A DNA stretch of 64,000 nucleotides, taken from NCBI GenBank assembly GCA_963843365.1, contig CAWJKG010000002.1:372001-436000 (forward strand), written 5' to 3'. The notes below the pieces were generated by a model. It did not search any database. It saw nothing but the letters and a program-made list of their open reading frames with translations, and had not been told where the DNA came from. The stretch comes from Bog-473 sp963843365 (lineage in GTDB: Bacteria > Actinomycetota > Acidimicrobiia > Acidimicrobiales > RAAP-2). Position 1 is the first letter of the stretch, and each line of letters starts with the position of its first letter. Shown here one piece after another: positions 48,978-58,097 of the stretch. The translations under genes were made by a program, and so were the position numbers.

Positions 48978-49006
48978 GACGTCATGATGATGTCAAACTG
49001 ATGTCA
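48966..49006. promoter_or_regulatory. Phased operator array at the RHH start codon
   Basis: Four TGAYRTCA-like octamers repeat at an exact 11-bp period: TGACATCT (48966), TGACGTCA (48977), TGATGTCA (48988) and TGATGTCA (48999). They run from inside the first codons to 29 bp upstream of the start, in the 55-nt gap below ilvC. RHH dimers bind such tandem half sites on one helix face. Confidence 0.7.
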
Positions 49007-49032
49007 TGTCAAGTCCCCGTCGGGGATCCTGG

Positions 49033-50058
49033 TCAGCCGCCTGAGGCGTCCTGCACCTTGGTCTTGCCGGCCGAGATGAACGGCATCATGTCCCGCAGCT
49101 CCTGCCCCACCGACTCGATCTGGTGGGCCTGGCCCTCCTTGCGCAGGGCCTCGAAGCGGGGACGCCCCGCCTTGTTCTCGGCGATCCACTCCTCGGCGAA
49201 GGCGCCGCTGCGGATCTCGTCGAGGATCGTCTGCATCTCGGCGCGGACGGCGTCGTTGATGACCCGCGGCCCGCGGGTGAGGTCGCCGTACTCGGCCGTG
49301 TCCGAGATGGAGTAGCGCATGCCGGCGATCCCCTGCTCGTACATGAGGTCGACGATGAGCTTCAGCTCGTGCAGGCACTCGAAGTAGGCCGACTCGGGCT
49401 GGTACCCGGCGTTGACCAGTGTCTCGAACCCGGCGGTGACCAGCGCGGTGAGGCCCCCGCACAGCACCACCTGCTCACCGAAGAGGTCGGTCTCGGTCTC
49501 CTCGTCGAAGGTCGTGTCGAGCACGCCGGCCCGGGTGGAGCCGATGGCGTGCGCGTACGACAGCGCCAGCTCCCGCGCCTTGCCGGTGGCGTCTTGATGC
49601 ACGGCGATCAGTGTCGGGACCCCTCCGCCCTCGGTGTAGGTGCGGCGGACGAGGTGACCCGGCCCCTTGGGCGCCACCATGGTGACGTCGACACCGGGCG
49701 GCGGGACGATCTGCCCGAAGCGGATGTTGAAGCCGTGGGCGAACATGAGGCAGTCGCCGTCGTTGAGGTTGGGCGCCACGAACTCGTCGTAGGCCGCCTT
49801 CTGCTCGGTGTCGGGCAGCAGCATCATGATCACGTCGGCCTCGGCGGCGGCGTCGGCCAGGCTGAGGACCCGGAGGCCGGCCTCCTCGGCCTTGCGCGTG
49901 GAGCTGCTGCCCTCGCGCAGGGCGACCCGCACGTCGACGCCGGACTCCCGCAGGTTCTGGGCGTGGGCGTGGCCCTGGGAGCCGTAGCCCAGGATGGCAA
50001 CCTTGCGGCCGGCGATCAGGGCGGGGTCGGCGTCGGACTCGTAGTACATCGTGGCCAT
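49033..50058 (-). CDS. ilvC: Ketol-acid reductoisomerase
   Basis: 341 aa class I KARI. The NADPH motif KVAILGYGSQGHAHAQNL is near residue 19, VMLLPDTEQ-type region follows, and MVAPKGPGHLVRRTY, DTTFDEETETDLFGEQ and VLCGGLTALV hold the Mg2+-binding acids. C-terminal helical domain typical for short-chain KARI. It reduces and isomerises acetolactate or acetohydroxybutyrate. 35 nt after the ilvN stop, so part of ilvB-ilvN-ilvC. Confidence 0.95.
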   Translation of the reverse strand: MATMYYESDADPALIAGRKVAILGYGSQGHAHAQNLRESGVDVRVALREGSSSTRKAEEAGLRVLSLADAAAEADVIMMLLPDTEQKAAYDEFVAPNLNDGDCLMFAHGFNIRFGQIVPPPGVDVTMVAPKGPGHLVRRTYTEGGGVPTLIAVHQDATGKARELALSYAHAIGSTRAGVLDTTFDEETETDLFGEQVVLCGGLTALVTAGFETLVNAGYQPESAYFECLHELKLIVDLMYEQGIAGMRYSISDTAEYGDLTRGPRVINDAVRAEMQTILDEIRSGAFAEEWIAENKAGRPRFEALRKEGQAHQIESVGQELRDMMPFISAGKTKVQDASGG

Positions 50059-50093
50059 GTCGTGACTCTTTCTGTTCGGTGCGATGGCGGCTC

Positions 50094-50636
50094 TTAGTGG
50101 CGTTCCAGCTTAGGCAGGGCGACGCGGCCCGTCCGTTGGAGCTCCTCGACGGTGTAGTGCTCGAGCAGCCCCTCGAAGTCGTCGATCTTCTCGGGCCGGC
50201 CGGCCAGCATGACGGTCATGTGGTCGGCGCCCACGCTGACCACCTCGCCGCCGAAGACGCCCACCAGCTGTATGACCTGGGAGCGCTCCGTCGGGCCGAC
50301 GGCCACCGTGACCAGGACGAGCTCCCGCTCCACCGCTTCCGCCGGCGACAGCTCGTCGATGGAGACGACGTTGACCAGCTTGTCGAGCTGCATGATGACC
50401 TGCTCGAGCGGCGCGGACTCCACGTCGACCACGATCGTGATGCGGCTGAAGTGCTCGTCCTCGTCCGTCGGGGCCACGGCCAGGGAGTAGATGTTGAAGC
50501 CGCGGCGGCTGAAGAGCCCGGCCACCCGGGCCAGGACGCCGGCCTTGTTCTCGACCAGCACCGACAGGATGTGGTGCCGCTGGCCCGGCGCCGCCGTGCG
50601 ATGTCCGGGGACGGAGTGCAGCGGGGCGGACGTCAT
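50094..50636 (-). CDS. ilvN: Acetolactate synthase regulatory subunit
   Basis: 180 aa. The N-terminal ACT domain is ILSVLVENKAGVLARVAGLF then SRRGFNIYSLAVAPTDEDEH, where the valine-binding loop sits. The C-terminal half (VAVGPTERSQVIQLVGVFGG, EELQRTGRVALPKLE) matches the small-subunit-specific domain. Its start overlaps the ilvB stop (ATGA). Confidence 0.94.
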   Translation of the reverse strand: MTSAPLHSVPGHRTAAPGQRHHILSVLVENKAGVLARVAGLFSRRGFNIYSLAVAPTDEDEHFSRITIVVDVESAPLEQVIMQLDKLVNVVSIDELSPAEAVERELVLVTVAVGPTERSQVIQLVGVFGGEVVSVGADHMTVMLAGRPEKIDDFEGLLEHYTVEELQRTGRVALPKLERH

Positions 50637-52376
50637 CGGGCGGCCACCCCGCGCAGCTGGTCGGGGTGGACGACGATGTCGTCGTTGGAGGCGCCGGCCG
50701 GCACCATCGGGAAGACCTTCTCCCGGGCGTCGGTGCGGAAGTCGACCACGACCGGGCGGTCGTCGATGGAGTTCGCCTTCTCAATGGCCGGCCCCACGTC
50801 CTCGGGCGTCTCGGCCTTGATGCCCACGCACCCCATCGCCTCGGCCCACTTGACGTAGTCGGGCAGGTCGGGCGAGAGGTACACCTCCGAGTAGCGCTCC
50901 TCGTAGAACATCTCCTGCCACTGGCGCACCATGCCCAGGTACGCGTTGTTCAGGATGGCGATCTTCACCGGGATCTGCTCCGAGCTGGCGGTGACGAGCT
51001 CCTGCGCCGTCATTTGGAAGCAGCCGTCGCCGTCGATGGCCCACACCGTGCGTTCCGGCCTGCCCACCTTGGCGCCGATGGCGGCGGGGACGGCGAAGCC
51101 CATGGTGCCGGCGCCGCCGGAGTTGACCCAGGTGTAGGGGTGCTCGAACTTCCAGTACTGGGAGGCCCACATCTGGTGCTGGCCCACGCCGGCGACGACG
51201 ATGGTGTCGGCCGGCGCGGCGTCACGCAGCTGCTCGACCACGTTCTGCGGCTTGATCGCCCCGCCCTCGACGTCCTCGTAGTAGAGCGGGAAGCGCGCCC
51301 GCCACTCGTCGATCTGGCGCCACCACGGGGCGAGGTCCTGCACGAGCGGCCGGTCCCCGTCCGCCTGGGCGTCCATGGCCAGCAGCATCTCCTCTATGAC
51401 CTGGCGGCAGTCGCCGGCGATGCCGACGTCGGGGATGCGCACCTTGCCGAGCTCGGCCGGGTCGATGTCGACGTGGATGACCTTGGCGTCGGGGGCGAAG
51501 GCGCTGATCTTGCCGGTCACCCGGTCGTCGAAGCGGGCGCCGAGGCTGATGAGCAGGTCGCTCTTCTGCAGCGCCGTGACCGCGGTGTAGTGGCCGTGCA
51601 TGCCGGGCATGCCGAGCGCCTGGCGGTGCGAGTCGGGGAAGGCGCCCCGCGCCATCAGCGTCGTCACGACGGGGATGCCGGTGCGCTCGGCCAGGACGCG
51701 CAGCGCCTCGGCGGCCCGGGCCTTGAGCACGCCGCCGCCGACGTAGAGGACGGGCCTGTGCGCCCGGGCGATGAGGTCGACCGCCTGCCCGATGAGCACG
51801 GGATCGCCGAACGTCACCGGGTGGTAGCCCGGCAGGTCGAGCTCGTCGACGGACGACGGCCAGTACCACTCCATGGTGCGCGTTCGAGATGTCCTTGGGC
51901 AGGTCGATCAGCACCGGCCCCGGCCGCCCCGTCGTGGCCACGTGGAAGGCCGCCGCGACCACCCGGGGGATGTCGTCGACGTCCTTGATGAGCCAGTTGT
52001 GCTTGGTGATGCCCATGGTCACGCCGGTGATGTCGCACTCCTGGAAGGCGTCGGTGCCGATGGAGCCGGTGGCCACCTGGCCCGAGACGACGATCAGGGG
52101 CGTCGAGTCCATGTAGGCGTTGGCCAGCGGGGTCACGATGTTGGTGGCGCCCGGACCGCTGGTCACCATGGCCACGCCGGGGCGCCCGGTCGCCATGGCG
52201 TACCCCTCCGCCATATGACCTGCGCCCTGCTCGTGGCGGACCAGGATGTGGCGGATCGACGAGTCGATGATGGGGTCGTAGACGGGCAGGATGGCGCCGC
52301 CGGGGAGGCCGAACATGACGTCGACTCCCTGCATCTCGAGGCTCTTTATGAGGGCCTGGGCCCCGGTCATCTTCAT
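50633..52376 (-). CDS. ilvB: Acetolactate synthase catalytic subunit (frameshift near 51877)
   Basis: About 580 aa when repaired, TPP/FAD enzyme. First part: MTGAQALIKSLEMQGVDVMF, RHEQGAGHMAEGYAMATG (Glu activating TPP). After an extra base near 51877 the frame continues MEWYWPSSVDELDLPGYH, GVLKARAAEALRVLAERTGI and GDGCFQMTAQELVTA...NNAY (TPP-binding GDG-NN motif). The start is the ATG with GGGGAG upstream. It is downstream of a leader peptide and terminator and 234 nt below ilvD. Confidence 0.93.
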
Positions 52377-52438
52377 ATGACTCCCCTGTCTGCTCGTGCT
52401 GGCGGTGCTGCGGTTTGGGCGAATCGGCCCCGAAATTG

Positions 52439-52496
52439 AAAAAACCCCCCGGTGCGGGAGGTCGTAGGGCACGCGTTCCGAATGTGGGCGCGTGCC
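52439..52496 (-). terminator. ilvB attenuator: stop-codon hairpin plus intrinsic terminator
   Basis: On the minus strand, GGCACGCG (52496-52489) pairs with CGCGTGCC (52475-52468), with its first base being the last base of the leader stop codon; the pairing can extend by a TAGG/CCTA-type step. Then CCTCCCG pairs with CGGGGGG (52461-52455 and 52451-52445) and TTTTTT follows. The sequence after the terminator is nearly the same as after the leuB terminator. Confidence 0.75.
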
Positions 52497-52543
52497 TACG
52501 TTACGAGTACCAGAATCTCGGGCCGGAAGCTGCGTGCCTGCAT
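52496..52543 (-). CDS. ilvB leader peptide, MQARSFRPEILVLVT
   Basis: 15-codon ORF with five branched-chain codons in a row (Ile Leu Val Leu Val) before Thr and stop. A -35/-10 pair (TTGTCC, 17 nt, CACAAT) ends 9 nt before the ATG, so the transcript starts almost at the start codon. The control codons sit immediately before the stop-codon hairpin. Confidence 0.78.
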   Translation of the reverse strand: MQARSFRPEILVLVT

Positions 52544-52552
52544 GACCTGCAC

Positions 52553-52581
52553 ATTGTGGCATGGCCGGCGCTTTGGGACAA
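52553..52581 (-). promoter_or_regulatory. Promoter of the ilvB leader transcript
   Basis: On the minus strand, TTGTCC (52581-52576), 17-nt spacer, CACAAT (52558-52553). Both boxes keep the most conserved bases (TTG and A at position 2, T at position 6). It lies within the last part of, or just after, ilvD. Confidence 0.5.
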
Positions 52582-52610
52582 GCCCCCCTGGTCCGACCGG
52601 CGGGGAGGAT

Positions 52611-54410
52611 CTATGTCGCCATCCCGCCGCCCAGGAGGGCCGGGAGCGCCGTGGCCCGCATCGCGCGTCAGCATCCGGTCCGTCACCGGCGTCACGTCGG
52701 GGTGGACGCCGCCGTTGGCCTCGGCCGCCGCCCACCACGCCGCGGCGCGGCGGTCGGCCTCGGCCGGGTCGGCCAGCTGCGGGCAGTCGATCCGGTCCGT
52801 GTTGACGTCGACCACCACGGTGTCGCCGTCCTCCACCAGCGCGATGGGCCCCCCGAGGAACGCCTCGGGCGCCACGTGGCCGATGACCAGCCCGACCGAT
52901 CCTCCCGAGAAGCGGGCGTCGGTCATCAGGGCGATCGTGATGTCGCGCTGGCGGCACAGGGCGGTGATGCGCGACGTGGGGTCGAGGAGCTCGGGCATGC
53001 CCGGGGCGCCCCGGGGGCCGGCGTAGCGGATCACCACCATGTCGTTGTCCCCGAAGTCGTCGGGATGCTGATCGAGCGCCTCTATGAGGTCGCGCTCGCC
53101 GTTGAAGACGCGGGCACGGCCGGTGAAGACACCCTCGTGCACGCCGCCCTCGACGCCGGCCACCTTCAGGATGGCCCCGCCGTCGGGCGCCAGGTTGCCC
53201 CGCAACAGTCGCAGGCCGCCGGTGTCCTTGAAGGGCTTGTCCACGCTGTAGATGACCTCGTGGTCCGGGGCCGGCGGGTCGAGGCGTCGCACCTGTTCGT
53301 CGAGAGTCTCTCCTGTACAGGTCAGGGCGGACCCGTCGAGGAAGCCGGCATCCAAGAGCTCCTTCACGACGACCTGGAGCCCACCGGCGGCGTCGACGTC
53401 GACCATGGAGTACGCCCCGAACGGCCTCATATTGACGAGCACGGGCAGGCGGCGGGCCAGCGCGTTGAACTCCTCCTGGCTCATCGCCTCGGCCCACAGG
53501 TCGATGCCGGCCGCACGGGCGATCTCGACGCTGTGCAGCACGACGTTGGTCGAGCCGCCCATGGCGATGGCGACCGTGATGGCGTTGCGGAGGGAGGCCG
53601 GGGTGACGATGTCGCGGGGGCGGATGCCGCTGCGCGGTCATGGCGAGGAGGCAGTCGACCATCTCGTCGGGGAAGTCGATCCATGCGGCGGGGGTCGTCC
53701 GACGCCGGCGACACCATGTGCAGCGGCTCGAGGCCGAGGACCGCGATGAACGTCTGCATGGTGTTGTAGGTGAACATGCCGCCGCAGCTGCCCTGGCCGG
53801 GACAGGCGTGCAGCGCGTACGCGCGTGCGGACCTCCTCGGGCTGGTCCGCCATCTGGAAGGCCGACACCAGGTCGATGGGGTCGCCGGTGGCGGGGTCCG
53901 TGCCGGGGTGGATGGAGCCGTCGGACAGGATCACGGCCGGCGTGTCGTTCTCGAGGATGGCGGCGAGCGTGCCCACGGGCGGCTTGTCGCAGGCGACGAC
54001 GGCGATGAGGCCGGCGACGCCGTTGGCGGCGAGGTGGACGTCGGCAACATCGTGGACGAGCTCCGCGGCCGATGAGGCTGAAGCGCATCTGCGGCGTGCC
54101 GTTGAGCTGGCCGTCGGACACGCCCAGGGTGAAGGCCGGGCTTATGAGGCGGAACCGAGGATGTCGTCCTCGGCGATGCGGCGGTGCAGGGCGTGCTGGA
54201 CGGCCTGCACCTTGGCCGTGACGCCGAGGTAGCACTGGCTGTCGCCCAGATTGCCGATGACTGCCCACACAGGGTCGTGGATCTTGCGGACGTCCTCCCC
54301 AGGAAGTTGGCCGTGCCCACCCGCTGGACGTCGCGCCCGGGGTTGATGGACACGAGCGTGGAGTCGTCGCGCGGTGTGCCCTGGTCGTCCGATTTATGGG
54401 TGACCAGCAT
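52611..54410 (-). CDS. ilvD: Dihydroxy-acid dehydratase family enzyme (at least six frameshifts)
   Basis: Fragments in three frames assemble into an IlvD/Edd protein of about 600 aa: MLVTHKSDDQGTPRDDSTLV, DDILGFRLISPAFTLGVSDG, then VSDGQLNGTPQMRFSLIGRE and ACDKPPVGTLAAIL, CPGQGSCGGMFTYNTMQTF, AMGGSTNVVLHSVEIARAAG, VACIVYS-type region and MTDARFSGGSVGLVIGHVAPEA. Breaks lie near 54300, 54150, 54065, 53830, 53685, 53635 and possibly 52650. Conserved Cys (CDK and CPGQGSC) for the iron-sulphur cluster are present, but the region around CDK differs from canonical IlvD. By position it serves valine/isoleucine synthesis. The C-terminal end is uncertain (52611 or 52501). Confidence 0.78.
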
Positions 54411-56683
54411 ACGGGTCGTCCCCGGGGTCAGATGGCGGCAGCGGCGCCAGCACATCGGGCGTCACCTCGACGCCGATGGTCGGGAGGGAGCGGTCCATCC
54501 AGCGCGGCATCCACCAGTTGACCGGGCCCAGCAGCTCCATGATCGACGGGACGAGGACCATGCGCACGATGGTGGCATCGACCAGCACGGCCGTGGCCAG
54601 CCCCAGCCCGAACACCTTGAGAATGTGCAGCGGGTCCTTTATGACGAAGGACGCGAAGACGCAGAACATGATCGCCGCCGCCGCCGTGATGATCCGGCCC
54701 GTCACGGCCAGCCCGTCGGCCACCGCCAGCGAGTTGTCGTGCGTGCGCAGCCACTCCTCCCGGATGCGGGAGAGCAGGAAGACCTCATAATCCATGGACA
54801 GCCCGAAGAGGATGACGAACAGGGCGACGGGGATCCAGGGGTCGATCGGGCCCGTCTCGCCGATGCCGATGATGCGCCCCGCCCAGCCCCACTGGAACAC
54901 CGCCACCATCACGCCGTAGGCGGCGCCCACGCTGAGCAGGTTCATGATGACGGCCTTCAGCGGCAGGACGAGCGAACGGAACACGATCATCAGCAAGACG
55001 AAGGACAGCATCAGCACGGCGCCGATCACGATGAAGAGCCGGTGCCCGAGGAAGTTGGCGGCATCGATGCTGGCCGCCGTCTGCCCGCCCACCTCCGCGT
55101 TCGACGCCGGTGCCCGCCGACCACCGGCGGTATGACGTCGTTGCGCAGTGTCTGGACGAGCGCCTCGGTCTGGGACGACTGCGGTGACGTCGTCGGATAC
55201 ACCACGATGACCGCGCCCGTACTGCTCCCATTGAATTCCGGCGGGGTCACGAAGGCGATGCCGTCGTGGTGGGCCGCGACGGCCTGTTGCAGATGGTCCA
55301 CGGTGCCCCGATCGGCGGCGCCGCCTGGCATGTCCGCGGCGACCACGAGGGGGCCGTTGAATCCGGGGCCGAAGCCCTGCGCCAGCAGGTCGTAGGCCTG
55401 ACGCGTCGTCAGCGACGTCGGGTCATTGCCCGCATCGGTGAAGGCCAGGCGCATGCTGAACAACGGGAGCGCCAGCGCCACCAAGACCAGCACGGCCACA
55501 ATGCCGGTGACCCACGCCCGGCGCTGCACGAAGCGGCTCCAGCGGTACCAGAACCCGTTCTCCGGCGGCGGTCCCCCGGTCTGCAGCAGGCGCGGCACGT
55601 GCAGCTTGTCGATGGCGTTGCCGGCGAAGCCGAGCATGGCCGGGAGGAGCGTCAGCGCCGCAATGAGCACCATCAGCACGGCGGCAATGCACGCCGTCGC
55701 CAGGCCGATCATGTACGCCTGCCCGATCAGGTAGAGCCCGAAGAGCGAGATGACCACCGTGCTGCCGGCGAAGAGCACCGACCGGCCCGACGTCATGAGC
55801 GAGGTGATGACGGCGCTGCGCGGGGTCACGGCCTTCGAAGATGCCTTGCCGGTAGCGCGTGACGATGAAGAGGGCGTAGTCGATGCCCACGCCGATGCCG
55901 ATCATGGCTGCCATCTCGGGCGAGAAGTTCGGGACGGTCAGGACGTGGGTGAGCAGCTCCAGCAGCGCCACGCCGATGCCGAGGCCCGCCAGCGCGGTGA
56001 TCACCGGCAGGCCCATGGCCACCACCGACCCGAAGGCGAGGAGCATGATGAGGATGGCGGCGGTGATGCCGATGCCCTCGCTCGGGCCCGGTGCCGCCGT
56101 CGCCGCGGCGCTGATGGGGCTGCCGCCGAGTTCCACCTGGAACCCGTTATGCGCGGCGGCCTGCGCCGTGGTGATGACCTTCTTCACCGCCGCCGTCGGG
56201 AATGTCGGCGGTGTCGGTCGTGAATTGGACCTGGGCGAAGGCGATGTTGCCCTTGTCGGGCGGGGCGATCTGGTGGGCGCCGGCGGTCGAGAACGGGCTG
56301 GTCACGCTCCGGACGTAGGGCAGCGGCTCGAGGCTGGCCACCACCCTGCCGATCGCCGCCTGGTTGGCCGCGCTGGTGATCGGTGCCGTGGTGTGGAAGA
56401 CGACGTCGGCGGTGTCCCCCGATTTGGACGGGAACCGCTCCTGCAAGATGTTCGTCGCCTGCTGCGACGGCGTGTTGCCGGCGGTGAACTTGTTCTCGAA
56501 ATGCGTGCCCACCAGTTGGGCGACGACGGTCACGCCGATGATGGCCAGGATCCACACGACCAGCACCGTCCGGCGACGGTCGTAACAGAGCCCGGCCAGC
56601 CGCCCCAGCACCGTTACCGTCTCGGCCGGCTCATCCTCCGAATGTCCTGCGTGTTGGGCCCGTCGACCTGTAAGATTCACCAT
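54394..56683 (-). CDS. MMPL family RND exporter (three frameshifts)
   Basis: About 760 aa when repaired. Periplasmic and TM segments alternate: TVLVVWILAIIGVTVVAQLV, AILIMLLAFGSVVAMGLPVI, SVLFAGSTVVISLFGLYLIG, MVLIAALTLLPAMLGFAGNA, GIVAVLVLVALALPLF, IVIGAVLMLSFVLLMIVF and ILFGLSMDYEVFLLSRIREE (the MMPL GXDY-containing helix). Frames change near 56190, 55835 and 55115. It exports lipids or drugs using the proton gradient. The ATG at 56683 lies 12 nt after a TACAAC box, suggesting a leaderless mRNA. The adjacent divergent TetR probably represses it. Confidence 0.83.
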
Positions 56684-56717
56684 TGATGAGTTGTAACACA
56701 GAATTCCCCGCTGGTGA

Positions 56718-56735
56718 ATACCCCTATGGGGGAAT
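56718..56735. promoter_or_regulatory. Near-palindrome between MMPL exporter and TetR genes
   Basis: ATACCCCTATGGGGGAAT (56718-56735) has CCCCTATGGGG at its centre and lies 7 nt before the TetR start, 35 nt from the MMPL start. A further ATTCCCC/GGGGAAT pair (56703-56709, 56729-56735) overlaps it. It is most likely the TetR operator; its shape also resembles copper-sensor CsoR boxes. Confidence 0.45.
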
Positions 56736-56741
56736 CTTCAT

Positions 56742-57383
56742 ATGAGCGCCGCTGCGGCCGCCGCCGCCGCTGCGGCCGGCCGCCGACCCGGCAACGTCGA
56801 CACCAAGAGCGAGATCATCGAGGCGGCCAAGCGCGTCTTCGCGGCCAAGGGATATGACGGCGCCAGCCTGCGCGCCGTCGCCCGCGAGGCCGAGGTGGAC
56901 CCCGCCCTCGTCCACCACTACTTCGACGGCAAGGCCAGCCTCTTCGTGGCCGCCATGGCGCTGCCCTTCGACCCCCGGGTCATCCCCGTGCACGACCGCC
57001 CAGATGTCTCGTCGTCGGCGACGAGCCCCGGCACCATGGTGATCACCGGATTCCTGACGATGTGGGACCACGCTGAAGGAACGGGCTCTTCATTCGCCTC
57101 GTGTGTCGCGGGAATGGCATCGTCGGCCAACATCGCCGACGCCATGCGCGAGTTCGTCGCCGAACGGATCTGGGAGAAGAGCCCCGTCAACGACGGGGAG
57201 AGTGGCGAGAAGACACGCGAGCGGCGGGCGCTCGTCTCGTCGCAGCTGATGGGCCTGGCCTTTATTCGCTACATCCTGCGGGTGCCGCCCATCTCCACCG
57301 GGACGCCGGAGGAGATCGCCAGCTGGGCCGGCCCCACGCTCGACCACTACATGGTGGGCGACGTCGGCTCCCCTCGCGCCTGA
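56742..57383 (+). CDS. TetR family transcriptional regulator
   Basis: 213 aa. A poly-Ala N-terminus of about 10 residues precedes the helix-turn-helix: SEIIEAAKRVFAAKGYDGAS then LRAVAREAEVDPALVHHYFD. The C-terminal ligand domain (FLTMWDHAEGTGSSFASCVA, LMGLAFIRYILRVPPI) is of the TetR_C type. It diverges from the MMPL exporter and is its probable repressor. Not KstR-like in its C-terminal half as far as I can judge. Confidence 0.9.
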   Translation: MSAAAAAAAAAAGRRPGNVDTKSEIIEAAKRVFAAKGYDGASLRAVAREAEVDPALVHHYFDGKASLFVAAMALPFDPRVIPVHDRPDVSSSATSPGTMVITGFLTMWDHAEGTGSSFASCVAGMASSANIADAMREFVAERIWEKSPVNDGESGEKTRERRALVSSQLMGLAFIRYILRVPPISTGTPEEIASWAGPTLDHYMVGDVGSPRA

Positions 57384-58015
57384 GCAGCGGTCCGACGCCG
57401 CGCGCAGACGACCGCGTCAACGCCTGATGGGCCCGTGGTCCTCGGGCGCTCCTCGGCGATCAGCACGTCCCACTGCGGTGCGTCGAGGACCGCGGTAGCC
57501 GCCTCGACCGTCACCTGCACTTGTCCGGCGGCGGCCGTCTCGGCGCCGGTGGTCGGGTCGATCGGAAGATGGCCGACAAGGAGCAACGTCCCACCGGGCG
57601 CGACCCCCGTCGCGAGTCGAGCCACCATCTCCTCCACCGAACCGGCCACGTGCACGTACAGGCTGATCACGAGGTCGTAGTGCTGTTCCGCCGGAGCCCA
57701 GAGGCCGAGGTCACCCTCGACCCACTCGATCCGGCGTTCTCTGTCCAGGCCGAGCGCGGCCGCGGTCGAACTGCCCTGCCGCAGCGCGGCGGGCGCGAAG
57801 TCGACCGCGGTCACCTGCCAGCCGTGCCCGGCCAACCACAAGGTCTCCGCGCCGTGCCCGCACCCCGCGTCAAGGGCCCGGCCCGGTCGGAGGTCGGCGG
57901 CGACCGACGTGACATGCACACTCGGAGGACGGTCCGCCACCTGGGCCGCGTGGTCACGCAACACCTCTGACCATCGTCCGTCCCAGTAGTCCCGATCGAA
58001 GCTTGGCTCGCCCAT
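57347..58015 (-). CDS. SAM-dependent methyltransferase
   Basis: 222 aa class I methyltransferase: RALDAGCGHGAETLWLAGHG then WQVTAVDFAPAALRQ (SAM pocket), RIEWVEGDLGLW and LVISLYVHVAGSVEEMVARL. It begins MGEPSFDRDYWDGRWSEVL. It converges with the TetR gene and overlaps its end by 37 nt. Substrate unknown; the fold is like ubiquinone/mycolic-acid-type and thiopurine methyltransferases alike. Confidence 0.85.
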   Translation of the reverse strand: MGEPSFDRDYWDGRWSEVLRDHAAQVADRPPSVHVTSVAADLRPGRALDAGCGHGAETLWLAGHGWQVTAVDFAPAALRQGSSTAAALGLDRERRIEWVEGDLGLWAPAEQHYDLVISLYVHVAGSVEEMVARLATGVAPGGTLLLVGHLPIDPTTGAETAAAGQVQVTVEAATAVLDAPQWDVLIAEERPRTTGPSGVDAVVCARRRTAAQARGEPTSPTM

Positions 58016-58097
58016 CAGCACCCACTCTCGCGCCCCGGGCCGTCTCGCCATCGCGTCAGACGCGCAGTACCGCCCGTGCGAGACCGGGACCGTTCTC

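Noticed and set aside
51870..54300. Programmed frameshifting in ilvB and ilvD
   Set aside because: The indels are in G/C runs with no slippery heptamer or downstream structure, and occur also in unrelated genes; sequencing error is simpler.
56718..56735. CsoR copper operator
   Set aside because: The shape fits, but no CsoR gene or copper exporter lies nearby, and a divergent TetR-MMPL pair better explains a palindrome here.
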